64,000 nucleotides of DNA from an uncultured Agrobacterium sp. Lineage in GTDB: Bacteria > Pseudomonadota > Alphaproteobacteria > Rhizobiales > Rhizobiaceae. This document shows positions 33,555-43,521 of the stretch, piece after piece (within the stretch, counting starts at the first letter, position 1; every line of letters begins with the position of its first letter). The position numbers and the translations under genes are program-made. The notes under the pieces are model-generated. The model searched no databases and was not told the DNA's origin. It saw nothing but the letters and a program-made list of their open reading frames with translations. The stretch is taken from the NCBI GenBank assembly GCA_913777615.1, contig CAJYTK010000004.1, positions 1-64,000 of the forward strand. Direction: 5' to 3'.

Positions 33555-36500
33555 TCAGGGCGGCGAGTCCTTCGGTGGATTGGAAAATTGCCTGATCACG
33601 TCCTGCGTCGGCGGAACCGTCAGGGTCGGCGCGGACTGCTGGTCTTGCTGTTGACGCTGCAAGCGCTCCTGCTGTTCTTTCTCCGCCTGCAGACGCTCCT
33701 GTGCCATGTTGCGCAGGCGTTCTTCCTCCGCCTTCCTGGCTCTGTCCTCTGCCTGCGCACGCTCCTTGGCGGCCTCTCGCTCTGCGGCCTGAAAGCGATA
33801 CAGCGCAACCTCGCGTCTCAGACGCTGCTTTTCCAGAACGCTTGCCTGTAGCGCCTCGACGCGCCGTCTTTCCTTTTCGAAAGCGCGAAGAGACAGGTAG
33901 CCGGTAAGCCCGGACACATCGGTCGTCAAAGCAGGCTGCGCGAGGGGACCGACATAGTTGAGGCGAATGGACGGCGAAGCACCGGCGAGCTCTTCGATGC
34001 CCGGCTTATAATCGAGCGCGACGCCACCGGTCAGCGTTTCGTCCGCCAGATTGAGAGAAAGCTCGCCTGTCATGAACAGCTTGTCGGTGGAAGCCGTCAC
34101 ATTTTGCATGCGCAGACTACCATCGGAGATGGTGAACGGCATAGAGATCTGCCCGAGCGGAATGTCTCCCTGCCATAACTGCTGATCGACCAGCGGGCGA
34201 ACCTTTGCCGCATCAATGTCGCCCTGAAGCCCGGACGCTGCCTGAAGCCAAGGCTGGAAGGCATTCGGGTTGAGGCCGCGCAAGACGAGATCGTCTGTAC
34301 GAATCTCGCCAGAACCACTGGCCGCGGTCAACAATTCACGCACACTCTTGCCCGTGGCTTCCGCTGTCAGATCGGCAGCAAAGCGCCCGGTCACCACAGG
34401 ACCGTTTGCATTCCTCCAAATGATGCTTTCGGGATTGGCACCGGCAATGGAAAGCTTGGTGCGAAAAATAGCGGCACCCTCCCCTGTCGCCATGGCGACG
34501 TTGCCGGAAACCTTGCCGCCCATCCAGTCGCCGGACATATTATCGAGCGATAACGTGCCGTTGGCGTGGGTCAGATTAAACGAAGAGCCCGAAACCGTGC
34601 CGAAAGGTCCTGCCGCGAACTTCGCCGCCTTGACCGCCAACGCCGCCTCCACTTTCGGGAATGCGGGAAGTGCGACCGGCTTGGCATTCAGGCCGCCATT
34701 TTCCGGATCGATAACCGGCCCGTACATGGCGTCACCCAGCCAGTCCATATCGACGCTGGCAAGTGAGATATCGCCCATCAATCTGTAGGGGGCTGCTCTT
34801 GATATCGCGACATTGCCGGAGAAAGCGTTACCGCCTGCCTGACCGGCCAGATTTGTGAAATTCGCCTTGTCCTTGTCGACGGCAAGCTTGGCATTGAGCT
34901 TGGTCGACATGCCGCCGCCCAGTTGCGGCAGCCCCACGGCATTCATGATGAGATAGGGTTCGATATCGGCGCTTTCGAGCGCCACATCGGCACTGCCTTC
35001 GCCGAAGCTTCCAGGCGCCAGCGAGAAGCTGCCTGCGGCGGTGAAGTGAGTACGCTCGGTTGAAAAGCGGAAATCGGTCTGCATTGCAGCGCCGACGCTT
35101 CCGTTGAGCTTAACCGATAGCAGGCCTTCGCCATCGGCATCGAAGGGTAACGGATCGAGCCCCGCTTGGCCAAACAGAATGGCAGTCGACTGGTTCTTGA
35201 GGACCGCTTCGAGCGTCAGGGCAGTATCGTCGGTAATGGAGAAGAAATCGGGCAGCTTGGCAACCGCTGAGAGCCGGCTGCCATTGATGGTGCCGGAAAC
35301 GGCAGCGTTTGCGCCGCCACTATTGCTATCGACGGATAGATCAACCGTAACATCGGAATTGGCGTACCAGGCAGCACTTCTGACCAGACGATCCAGCAAA
35401 GGATGGTGCGGGAGCTTGCGTGCAACGAGTTCAAGAACCGGCTGCGCATCGGCGGCGCGCAGATTGACCGTGCCCTTGCCACCATATTTGAGCAGCGAGC
35501 CCTTCAGCTCACCCTTGGCGTGAACCTCGGCACCGGCAATATCACCTGCCGTCATCGTCTCGAGCGAGAGAACGCCCTCTGATACCGTGAAGGCGGTCTC
35601 CACCTTATTGGCGGTTACGCCCGCCATATTGAAACGATCAGCCTTGAACTTCGCAGTGATGCGATGATCGAAGACCGACGAGCCGTTCTGATCGCCAAGC
35701 ACCAGGCTTCCAAGGGCCTTCAAGGCGTCTAGATCGATCTCGTCACCGGCCAGATCGATATCGATGCTCGATCCTTTGTCCATCGCCTGGCGTAAAAGAC
35801 TACCGCGCAAAGACGCCTGACCAATGGCGAGTTCGAGGTTGTCGAAGCGCTGCGCCTTGGTGGTCAGCGACACCTTGGATGAGAACCCGGCGGCATTAAG
35901 TTGCCGGATTGCCGGATCGACACTACCCGTCAACCAGTTCGCAAGTCCGGAAGGCTGGTTGGAGGCGACAAGTAGATCGCCGTTGAAAGCAGGCCCGCCT
36001 GTCAGCGTCAGCGAACCCTTTGCCTCGAACTGGGTGCGGCCCGGTAGCACGGCAACGGCATTGACCACCTGCCAACCCGATCCGTCCGGTCGAACATCGA
36101 GGCGGATATCGCGGATCGTGGTGTCGTCGGAAACCAGCGCGGGCAGACTGATGCTTGCTTTGCCCGGCACCTGCGGCACCGGAATGCGCGCAATCAGATC
36201 CGCAAATGCCTCGATCCGCTGGCGCACCGACACGGTCGGAACCCGCGATGTCTTGCCACTGGAAGACGCTGGCGCTGGCGTGAAACGATTGAAGTCGATC
36301 TGCTGACCGTCGGCAGTCAGCAGAAACTCAGGCGCCGCCCCGGTATCCAGCGTTGCCTCGCCGGTGACGATATAGGGATTATCGGTGGACCCCAGTTCCA
36401 TACGGTAGCTTGGAACCCGCAAACGTCCGTTTGTCAGCTCGAAGCTGCCGCGCGTGCGTGGCGCAGAAAAGATCGATTGATCCTGCTTCTGCTGCTTATC

Positions 36501-37244
36501 GTCGCGCCTAAAATTAAAGGCGAAGGAGCCGCTATAGACTGGACGACCAGCCGTCGCGCCGATACCGCCATCGAGATCGATTTCGACCGGATACTCATCC
36601 GGCTGCAGCCGCAAACGAAGTCCCATCCGACCGACCGTCGGATCGGGCTCGCCGCTTGTGAGCGAAAACGAACCGGCGTGCCCGTCGATAGCTGCACGCC
36701 CATCCGCACGCCAGGGTCCCGCAAGAGACTTCGCTGACATGGCGGCGTCCAGCCCGGTGATGGTGCGGTTGCGCCCGGATTGCTCGTCGATGAACTCAAT
36801 CTGCCCGTCTTCGATATTGACGCTTTCCAGCACCACTGTACGGGCTGGGATCTCGGCGCGACCTCCACGCATCCAGTCCAGCGTTCCATCCTTCAGCAGA
36901 CGAATTTTCGCTTTCGGCTCTTCGATGCGCATATCGAAGATACGTGCTTCCCCGGAAAGAAACGGCGCAAGCTCGGCATCCATGGAAAAGCGCGCCACCT
37001 GAATGAGCGGCGAGCCATCGGCATCGGTGCCTGCCCGTACATCGTGCAAAGTCACGGATGGAAACGGCAGAAGCCGGGCCTCGACTGGTCCGTGAACCAC
37101 GACTTTCTTGCCCAAGATGCGGCTTGCTTGATCTTCGAAGTCGCGACGGAAGTCCGTCCAATCGATAAAATACGGAATCAAAAGCGCCGCAAAAAGCGCC
37201 ACGACCAGCAGTCCGCCCAGAAAAACCAGTATGCGTCCGAGCAC
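33555..37244 (-). CDS. AsmA family outer-membrane biogenesis protein
   Basis: 1229 residues. An N-terminal signal anchor (MLGRILVFLGGLLVVALFAALLIPYFIDW) is followed by the AsmA start FRRDFEDQASRILGKKVVVHGPVEARLLPFPSVTLHDV, then a long repetitive beta-rich body exposed to the periplasm. The AsmA-like C-terminal domain ends near LNYVGPLAQPALTTDVSGL, and a charged coiled coil follows (about 1130-1215: RRVEALQASVLEKQRLRREV, KEQQERLQRQQQDQQ). AsmA-like proteins are bridge-like lipid carriers between inner and outer membranes. It is transcribed alone. Confidence 0.88.
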   Translation of the reverse strand: MLGRILVFLGGLLVVALFAALLIPYFIDWTDFRRDFEDQASRILGKKVVVHGPVEARLLPFPSVTLHDVRAGTDADGSPLIQVARFSMDAELAPFLSGEARIFDMRIEEPKAKIRLLKDGTLDWMRGGRAEIPARTVVLESVNIEDGQIEFIDEQSGRNRTITGLDAAMSAKSLAGPWRADGRAAIDGHAGSFSLTSGEPDPTVGRMGLRLRLQPDEYPVEIDLDGGIGATAGRPVYSGSFAFNFRRDDKQQKQDQSIFSAPRTRGSFELTNGRLRVPSYRMELGSTDNPYIVTGEATLDTGAAPEFLLTADGQQIDFNRFTPAPASSSGKTSRVPTVSVRQRIEAFADLIARIPVPQVPGKASISLPALVSDDTTIRDIRLDVRPDGSGWQVVNAVAVLPGRTQFEAKGSLTLTGGPAFNGDLLVASNQPSGLANWLTGSVDPAIRQLNAAGFSSKVSLTTKAQRFDNLELAIGQASLRGSLLRQAMDKGSSIDIDLAGDEIDLDALKALGSLVLGDQNGSSVFDHRITAKFKADRFNMAGVTANKVETAFTVSEGVLSLETMTAGDIAGAEVHAKGELKGSLLKYGGKGTVNLRAADAQPVLELVARKLPHHPLLDRLVRSAAWYANSDVTVDLSVDSNSGGANAAVSGTINGSRLSAVAKLPDFFSITDDTALTLEAVLKNQSTAILFGQAGLDPLPFDADGEGLLSVKLNGSVGAAMQTDFRFSTERTHFTAAGSFSLAPGSFGEGSADVALESADIEPYLIMNAVGLPQLGGGMSTKLNAKLAVDKDKANFTNLAGQAGGNAFSGNVAISRAAPYRLMGDISLASVDMDWLGDAMYGPVIDPENGGLNAKPVALPAFPKVEAALAVKAAKFAAGPFGTVSGSSFNLTHANGTLSLDNMSGDWMGGKVSGNVAMATGEGAAIFRTKLSIAGANPESIIWRNANGPVVTGRFAADLTAEATGKSVRELLTAASGSGEIRTDDLVLRGLNPNAFQPWLQAASGLQGDIDAAKVRPLVDQQLWQGDIPLGQISMPFTISDGSLRMQNVTASTDKLFMTGELSLNLADETLTGGVALDYKPGIEELAGASPSIRLNYVGPLAQPALTTDVSGLTGYLSLRAFEKERRRVEALQASVLEKQRLRREVALYRFQAAEREAAKERAQAEDRARKAEEERLRNMAQERLQAEKEQQERLQRQQQDQQSAPTLTVPPTQDVIRQFSNPPKDSPP

Positions 37245-37330
37245 GACCCGTCGTCTCCCATAATCACCGCTGAAAACTAGCGTTTTTTCGCCTCAGGGCA
37301 AGCATCAATTGGTTGATGGTTCTAACCAGT

Positions 37331-38740
37331 TCAAAGCCGGAAAAGCTTGCCCGGATTAAAAATATTATCCGGATCAAGCGAACGCTTGATGGTGCGCATC
37401 ATATCGAGCGCGGCACCAGCCTCTTCCTCGAGAAAGCTCATCTTCCCCTGCCCTACCCCGTGTTCACCGGTGCAGGTGCCATCCATCGAAAGTGCACGGC
37501 GGTTGAGACGTGCGACGAAAGCTTCGGTCTTTACCACGCTCTCCGGATCTTTTCCGTCAAAAAGCACGAGAACATGGAAGTTCCCATCACCTGCATGACC
37601 GACGATCGGCGCCAACATATCATTTTCCCTAATATCGTGCTGCGTTTCCACAACGCAATCGGCAAGGCGGGAAATGGGCACGCAGACATCGGTGGAAAGT
37701 CCATCGAGATGTGGTGCGAGCGCGCGGGATGCCCAATAGGCATCATGGCGCGCTTTCCACAGCGCGTTGCGCTGCTGCGCGTCGCCCGTCCAGTTAAAAT
37801 CTGTGCTGCCGAACTCGCCAACGATTTCGGCAAATTGCTGCGATTGCAAAGCGGTCGTTTCTTCCGTGCCATGAAACTCGACGAAGAGCGTCGGCTTCTC
37901 CTCATAGCCAAGACCGGAATAGGCATTGCAGGCGCGGATCTGTACCTCGTCCAGAAGCTCGATCCGGGCCACTGGTATCCCCATCTGGATCGTCATGATC
38001 ACCGCGTCGCAGGCGGCCTTGATTGTCTCGAAGCTGCAGACACCTCCGGCAATTTTTTCGGGAATTCCCTGCAAACGAAGGGTAACAGAGGTAAGGACGC
38101 CGAGCGTTCCTTCGGCGCCGACGAAAAGCCGCGTCAGATCATAACCGGCGGACGATTTACGCGCACGCCTGCCAGTGCGGATTTCCTCACCCTTGGCGGT
38201 GACAGCGGTCACAGCCAGAACATTATCCTTCATCGTCCCGTAACGCACCGCATTGGTTCCGGATGCACGGGTGGATGCCATGCCTCCGATGGAAGCGTTC
38301 GCGCCGGGATCGATCGGGAAGAACAGACCCGTATCGCGCAGATACGTATTCAATTGCTCGCGGTTGACGCCCGGCTCGACGGTTACGTCAAGATCCTCGG
38401 CGTTCAACTCTGTGATGCGGTTCATCCGGCTGAAATCGATGGAGATGCCGCCCGAGGGCGCATTGACTTGACCCTCCAACGATGAGCCCGTACCGAAAGG
38501 GATGACCGGGACCTTATGCTCCGCACAGGCCTTGACCACCGCTTTCACATCATCTGCACTTTCAACGAAGGCCACGCCATCGGGAAGCTGGGTCGTCAGG
38601 TACGTCGTGGTGTGGGAATGCTGCTCGCGAAAGGATTGGCCCGTCTGGAATTTATCGCCGAGATCGTGCTTCAGCACGGTTAGAACAGCGGCAATTCCAG
38701 CCTCGTTTCGCGTTCCCGATACGACATCTTTCAAAGCCAT
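37331..38740 (-). CDS. FAD-linked oxidase, D-lactate/2-hydroxyacid dehydrogenase type
   Basis: 469 residues from ATG at 38740, with GGAG seven bases upstream. The PCMH-type FAD domain has VIPFGTGSSLEGQ, GGISIDFSRMNRI, VEPGVNREQLN, DPGANASIGGMASTRASGTNAVRYG and VGAEGTLGVLTSVTLRL. The C-terminal oxidase domain has HAGDGNFHVLVLFD (metal/substrate His) and CTGEHGVGQGK near the end, then DPDNIFNPGKLF. This is the GlcD/D-lactate dehydrogenase (cytochrome) family, passing electrons to the respiratory chain. The substrate (D-lactate or another D-2-hydroxyacid) cannot be fixed from sequence. No GlcE/F partner is adjacent. Confidence 0.85.
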   Translation of the reverse strand: MALKDVVSGTRNEAGIAAVLTVLKHDLGDKFQTGQSFREQHSHTTTYLTTQLPDGVAFVESADDVKAVVKACAEHKVPVIPFGTGSSLEGQVNAPSGGISIDFSRMNRITELNAEDLDVTVEPGVNREQLNTYLRDTGLFFPIDPGANASIGGMASTRASGTNAVRYGTMKDNVLAVTAVTAKGEEIRTGRRARKSSAGYDLTRLFVGAEGTLGVLTSVTLRLQGIPEKIAGGVCSFETIKAACDAVIMTIQMGIPVARIELLDEVQIRACNAYSGLGYEEKPTLFVEFHGTEETTALQSQQFAEIVGEFGSTDFNWTGDAQQRNALWKARHDAYWASRALAPHLDGLSTDVCVPISRLADCVVETQHDIRENDMLAPIVGHAGDGNFHVLVLFDGKDPESVVKTEAFVARLNRRALSMDGTCTGEHGVGQGKMSFLEEEAGAALDMMRTIKRSLDPDNIFNPGKLFRL

Positions 38741-38861
38741 GACATGCTCCACCACACTGCAAATTTCGACCCGCGCCGCGCGCGGGTCATGGTGTGGTAT
38801 GTGACAAGGCTTTCACTTTGTCCAGCGCAGGCTTTACCTTGCTTCAGTGTTGGACTCCAAA

Positions 38862-41800
38862 TTATTCCGCCGCGAGAAGCGGTTTGTCTTCTTCCAAAGC
38901 GCGACGACGAATGGCCGTATCCAACTCGCGGTGAAGACGGATTTCCTCATCGGCCTGCGGCTTGGCGAAGCGCGCAATCAGCAGGTAGGAAACCGGCGTA
39001 ATGTAGAGCGTCACCAGCGTCGCGAAACCGAGACCGCCGACAATCACCCAGCCAAGCGCGATACGGGCCTCAGCACCCGCACCCTGCGCCAACACAAGCG
39101 GCACGCCGCCGAGAATGGTGGCGATCATTGTCATCATCACCGGGCGCAAACGGATGCTGCAGGACTTCTCAATGGCTTCACGCACACTCGCCCCCTGGTC
39201 ACGCAGATGGTTGGCGAACTCCACGATCAAAATGCCGTTCTTCGCCATGACGCCGACAAGAAGCACCAGGCCAATCTGACTGTAGACATTGAGGCTCGAT
39301 CCGGTGACCAACAGCGCGATGACGGCGCAGGCCAGGCCGAGCGGGACCGTCGTCATGATGATGAGTGAACTCAGTATGCTTTCGAATTGCGCTGCCAGTA
39401 CCAGGAAAATGATCGCAATGGCAAAACCGAAGGTCAGCAGCATGCCGCTGGAATTTTCCTGCAATGTCGCGGCCTCACCAAGCGGCATTAAACGCGCGCC
39501 GGATGGCATGATCTGGCCGGCAAGCTCGTTGACCTTCGCGACCGCCTCGCCAAGGGAAACACCCTCGCGCAGGTTGGCAGAAAAGCCGACCGACGGCAGT
39601 TGCTGTTCGCGATTCAACTGCGGCGCCACCGCATTTTCCTTCATAGTCGCGATAACCGACATCGGCACGATCTTTCCGTCATCGGTCTTGAGGAAGACAT
39701 TCTCAAGATCAGTCGGATCGTTGATCGGGCGCGTTGAGGCCAGCAGGCGTACCGGTATGGCATCACCGTTCACGAACACGTCAACAATAGAGCGGCCTTC
39801 GAGCAGAGACTGCATTGCACGGGAAAGCCCGGTGATATCGATACCGAGATCGGATGCCCGCTCACGATCGATGGACACCGAAAGCTGAGCCTGGTTCGGC
39901 TCGTTGTCAAAACGCGGCGTATCGAACATACCGGTTTCTTCCATGGACAACAGCAACTTCTGCGTCGCTTCTGTCAGCGCCGGATAGTTGGATCCTACCA
40001 TCGCCATGCTCAACCCGTTGCCAGCACCGCGAATGCGCAAGCTGTTCGGTTGCTGCGCCGTACCGCGCAGAGCGGGCACTTTTTGCGCAGCCGCGTTGAT
40101 GTCTTGAGCAATCAGGTTCTGAGTTCGATCGCGATCTGCCCACGGCGCCAGCGTCAGCACCATGAAGCCGGAATTTGTCGCTCCGTTCATGCCGGTAATC
40201 GAGTAGATATTGCGGATCTCCCCGCTTTCGCGAAGCGGCGCAAGATTTTCCTCGATACGCTGCAGCTGGTCTCGCGTATATTCAAGACTGACACCTTGCG
40301 GTGCCGTAACGCGCATGAAGATCGAAGACCGATCTTCGCGCGGCGTCAACTCGTTCTGTACCATGCCGAAAGCGATCCAGGACACGCCAGCGAAGGCAAG
40401 CGATACGACAATGACGATCAGCGGATTGTTCAGACAGCTCGAAAGCGTCTTTTTGTAGGTACTGGCAAACACGTTGCCGAACCAGGCAAGCGGTCCAGTC
40501 TGATGCTCGACGGTCTTTTTCAGCATCCGGGAGGCGAGCATCGGGCAAAGCGTCAACGCCACGATGGAGGATAGGCCGACCGCGAAGGCGAGCACGAAGC
40601 CGAACTCGCGGAATAGGCCGCCCAACTGGCCGGGCAGGAAAGATAGCGGAATGAAGACCGCAGCAAGCGTTGCCGTCGTGGCAAGAACCGCAAAGAACAC
40701 CTCCTGCGTACCGAGCACGGCTGCCGCCCGCGGCCCCATGCCTTCGGCACGGCGGCGCACAATATTTTCAAGCACCACGATGGCGTCGTCCACCACAAGA
40801 CCCGTCGCCAGAACGATAGCGAGCAACGTCAGGATGTTGATGGAGAAACCGACCATATAGATCGCAACCAGCGTACCGATCAACGCGACCGGCATGGTGA
40901 TCGCCGGAATGAGCGTGGCGCGCCAATCCCTGAGGAAAAGATAGAGAACCACGACAACGATCAGCGCGGACAGGCCCAGCGCCAGTTCCACCTCGTGAAG
41001 CGCGCCTTCGATAAAGACCGCATCGTCACTGGTGACGACAATTCTGGTGCCCTCTGGCAAGTTCGGCGTCATTGCTTCGACAGCCGCCTTCACGCCGCTC
41101 GAAATATTCAGAGTGTTGGACTGCGCCTGACGAATAACGCCAAGCCCTACCCCTTGCACTCCGTTGGAGCGTAATGACGTGTTCTCGTCATCCGCGCCAA
41201 GCTGAACGCTCGCCACATCGCGCAGACGGACCTTGTCCTTGATCAGAAGGTTCTCGAATTCTGCGGGCGTTGTCAGATTGGCGGTCGCGCGAACCACGAT
41301 GTCTTGCGTCGAGCTCTTCAGCGATCCGGCAGGAACGTCGAGCGCGGCCGTTGCCAGCGCATTCGAGACGTCCGTCACCGTCAGCCCGCGACTGGCGAGG
41401 GCGGCCTGATCGAGATCGACCCGAAAGACCTTTTCCTGATCGCCATAAAATTCCACATCGGCAACGCCATCCACGGCAGCCAGACGATCGACGATCTCAT
41501 CGTCCACGAGCTTCGTCAGGTCTTCCATGCTTAGTGTCGAGGAAGTGACGGCCAGACGCATGATCGGCTGGCTGTCGGAATCGGCCTTGATGATCTGCGG
41601 CTCATCGGCATCCTCGGGCATCTGATTGGTGACGCGCCCGATTGCGTCGCGCACGTCGTTCGCCGCAACGGCAAGATCGATATCGTCACCGAATTCCAAG
41701 GTCACGCGGCTGGTCCCGAATTGGGAAGCAGAGGAAATGGATTTCACACCGCTGACGCGAGCGACCGCGCCTTCGATGGTCTGCGTCACCTCCTGATCGA

Positions 41801-42026
41801 TCGTCTGCGGCGAGGCGCCGTCATAGGTCGTGCGCACGGATATGACCGGACGATCGACATCCGGCAATTCGCGCACTTCCACGCCGACAAGCGCCGCAAG
41901 GCCAGCAACGACGATCAGCGTATTGATAACGGCAGCAAGGATAGGCCGACGGACGAAGAGCGCGGTGAATGTCAGCTTCGAATCCTGGCCTGCGGGCGGC
42001 GTCTGTCCGGTCGATGCAGCACTCAT
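38862..42026 (-). CDS. RND multidrug efflux inner-membrane pump
   Basis: 1054 residues with the AcrB/MexF layout: TM1 (RRPILAAVINTLIVVAGLAALVGV), a large periplasmic loop, TM2-6 with the proton relay Asp pair in ATGLVVDDAIVVLENIVRR, a second periplasmic loop and TM7-12 ending VTLYITPVSYLLIARFAKP. It exchanges protons for amphiphilic drugs in a trimer with an outer-membrane factor, not encoded nearby. Its ATG overlaps the adaptor stop (ATGA), so the pair is one operon with adaptor first. Confidence 0.92.
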   Translation of the reverse strand: MSAASTGQTPPAGQDSKLTFTALFVRRPILAAVINTLIVVAGLAALVGVEVRELPDVDRPVISVRTTYDGASPQTIDQEVTQTIEGAVARVSGVKSISSASQFGTSRVTLEFGDDIDLAVAANDVRDAIGRVTNQMPEDADEPQIIKADSDSQPIMRLAVTSSTLSMEDLTKLVDDEIVDRLAAVDGVADVEFYGDQEKVFRVDLDQAALASRGLTVTDVSNALATAALDVPAGSLKSSTQDIVVRATANLTTPAEFENLLIKDKVRLRDVASVQLGADDENTSLRSNGVQGVGLGVIRQAQSNTLNISSGVKAAVEAMTPNLPEGTRIVVTSDDAVFIEGALHEVELALGLSALIVVVVLYLFLRDWRATLIPAITMPVALIGTLVAIYMVGFSINILTLLAIVLATGLVVDDAIVVLENIVRRRAEGMGPRAAAVLGTQEVFFAVLATTATLAAVFIPLSFLPGQLGGLFREFGFVLAFAVGLSSIVALTLCPMLASRMLKKTVEHQTGPLAWFGNVFASTYKKTLSSCLNNPLIVIVVSLAFAGVSWIAFGMVQNELTPREDRSSIFMRVTAPQGVSLEYTRDQLQRIEENLAPLRESGEIRNIYSITGMNGATNSGFMVLTLAPWADRDRTQNLIAQDINAAAQKVPALRGTAQQPNSLRIRGAGNGLSMAMVGSNYPALTEATQKLLLSMEETGMFDTPRFDNEPNQAQLSVSIDRERASDLGIDITGLSRAMQSLLEGRSIVDVFVNGDAIPVRLLASTRPINDPTDLENVFLKTDDGKIVPMSVIATMKENAVAPQLNREQQLPSVGFSANLREGVSLGEAVAKVNELAGQIMPSGARLMPLGEAATLQENSSGMLLTFGFAIAIIFLVLAAQFESILSSLIIMTTVPLGLACAVIALLVTGSSLNVYSQIGLVLLVGVMAKNGILIVEFANHLRDQGASVREAIEKSCSIRLRPVMMTMIATILGGVPLVLAQGAGAEARIALGWVIVGGLGFATLVTLYITPVSYLLIARFAKPQADEEIRLHRELDTAIRRRALEEDKPLLAAE

Positions 42027-43171
42027 CGGCTTGCCACCTCCGCTGCATTCGCAGCGTCCGCACGGCGCACAGCCCCACCTTCGCGCACCCGCTGAAGGCC
42101 TTCCGTTACAATAACATCGTCGGGTGTGAGATCGGCCTTCACCAGCACCGCATCCGGATTGCGTTGAACCACCTGCACCCGCACCTTGTTTGACTTGTTA
42201 TCGTTCACACGCCAGACATACGATCCATCCGCGTCCCATTGCACGGCCAGCGGATCGACTGATGGATAGTTTTCTCCCTCGAACCGCATCGTCACGCTGA
42301 ACGACATGCCGGCGCGCAATTCGTCCCTTGCATTATCGAAAACCGCACGCACCCGCACGGTGCGGCTTGCTTCGTCCACGCGATTATCAACCGCCTCGAC
42401 CTTGCCCGTGAACGTTTCACCCGGACGCGAAACCGAGGTCGCCTCCACCGGCATGCCCACCTTGATCGTGGTCGCGAACCGCTCTGGTGCCCAGAAATTG
42501 ACGAGAATTTTCGAGCGGTCGTCGATGCTGACAACGCTTGTCTGCGTCGTGGCATTATCGCCGACATTGATAGCGACGATGCCTGCGATTCCCTCGATGG
42601 GTGCGACGATGTTGCGTCTCTTGAGATTAAGCTCGGCGGTGCTGACGGCAAGCTTGGCGGACTCCTCGGCAATCTGCGCATCGAGAACATCGAGGCGCGC
42701 CACAGACCGGAGATTTCGGTAGGATGAGGATTTCTCGACCGCGCTCCTGAGAGCGACCTGCGCTTTATCGCGCTCGATCAACTGCTCGTCATCATCGAGC
42801 CGGGCCAGAACGTCGCCCTTCTTAACCTTCTGGCCAGAGGACACCAGGATTTCCGAAACCAGGCCGGAAGCCTGAGGTGTCACGATGACGGTCTGGATGG
42901 CTTCGCCGTTGCCGATAGCGTTCAGGCGGTCGTTCACGGTGGCGGTTTTCACCGGAGCAGTCACGACAAGCGTCGCATTGCTGCGCCCGCCGCCCCTCTG
43001 CCCTGACGGTTTCGACGCAGAATCCGCGGCTGTCGGTGCAACTGGATTTTCTGCCGTGACGATGCCCGCGCTTGCCAAAAGGTCGCGCCCGGTGGACGAA
43101 TTGAAGGCCCACAAAAAGAAGCCGGCTCCGACGACCGCCAGACTGACACCAACCTGCTTCCAAACCCGCAT
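42023..43171 (-). CDS. RND efflux periplasmic adaptor (membrane fusion protein)
   Basis: 382 residues from ATG at 43171, chosen because CGGAG lies eight bases upstream; the frame extends to 43264. N-terminal membrane anchor (VGVSLAVVGAGFFLWAF), lipoyl half-motifs (IVTPQASGLVSEILVSSGQKVKKGDVLARLDD and NIVAPIEGIAGIVAINVGD), an alpha-hairpin between them and beta-barrel segments (FWAPERFATTIKVGMPVEAT). It links the pump at 38862 to an outer-membrane channel. A 350-bp gap separates it from the divergent helicase gene. Confidence 0.9.
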   Translation of the reverse strand: MRVWKQVGVSLAVVGAGFFLWAFNSSTGRDLLASAGIVTAENPVAPTAADSASKPSGQRGGGRSNATLVVTAPVKTATVNDRLNAIGNGEAIQTVIVTPQASGLVSEILVSSGQKVKKGDVLARLDDDEQLIERDKAQVALRSAVEKSSSYRNLRSVARLDVLDAQIAEESAKLAVSTAELNLKRRNIVAPIEGIAGIVAINVGDNATTQTSVVSIDDRSKILVNFWAPERFATTIKVGMPVEATSVSRPGETFTGKVEAVDNRVDEASRTVRVRAVFDNARDELRAGMSFSVTMRFEGENYPSVDPLAVQWDADGSYVWRVNDNKSNKVRVQVVQRNPDAVLVKADLTPDDVIVTEGLQRVREGGAVRRADAANAAEVASR

Positions 43172-43521
43172 CCAATTCTCCGTGTAATTTAAACGCAAAC
43201 GCAGTCGCACCATGGTGCCGACGCGCAAATGATTTATCGCAGTATCTTTGCAGCCGCTTAACAACGCAACGCATGATTCCGTTTCTTACTGAATTGTAAT
43301 TCTCGATCATTTGACGACATTCAGTCTGAAATCGACCAACTAGCAGTATCAGGAGTTGTAATGCTGGTCGGAAAACCTGAAAAAACGCATCTGATCGGCA
43401 GCACAAACGCACCTGCAACGCAGGAGCCTCTGCCTTGGATTGGACGCGATCGCAGTTGATGCGGGAATAAAAGCAGAACGATGTTCTAGCGTTTACATAC
43501 CGAATCACTACATTGGGCCGC
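43172..43521. other. Divergent promoter region (350 bp)
   Basis: Between the RND adaptor start and the helicase start. It must contain both promoters; no RNA or small gene seen. No divergently encoded TetR-type regulator of the pump is present, so pump control lies elsewhere. Confidence 0.45.

Noticed and set aside
36780-37280. 166-codon plus-strand frame opposite the AsmA gene
   Set aside because: Fully antisense to a strongly supported gene; one of many such shadows in this GC-rich sequence.
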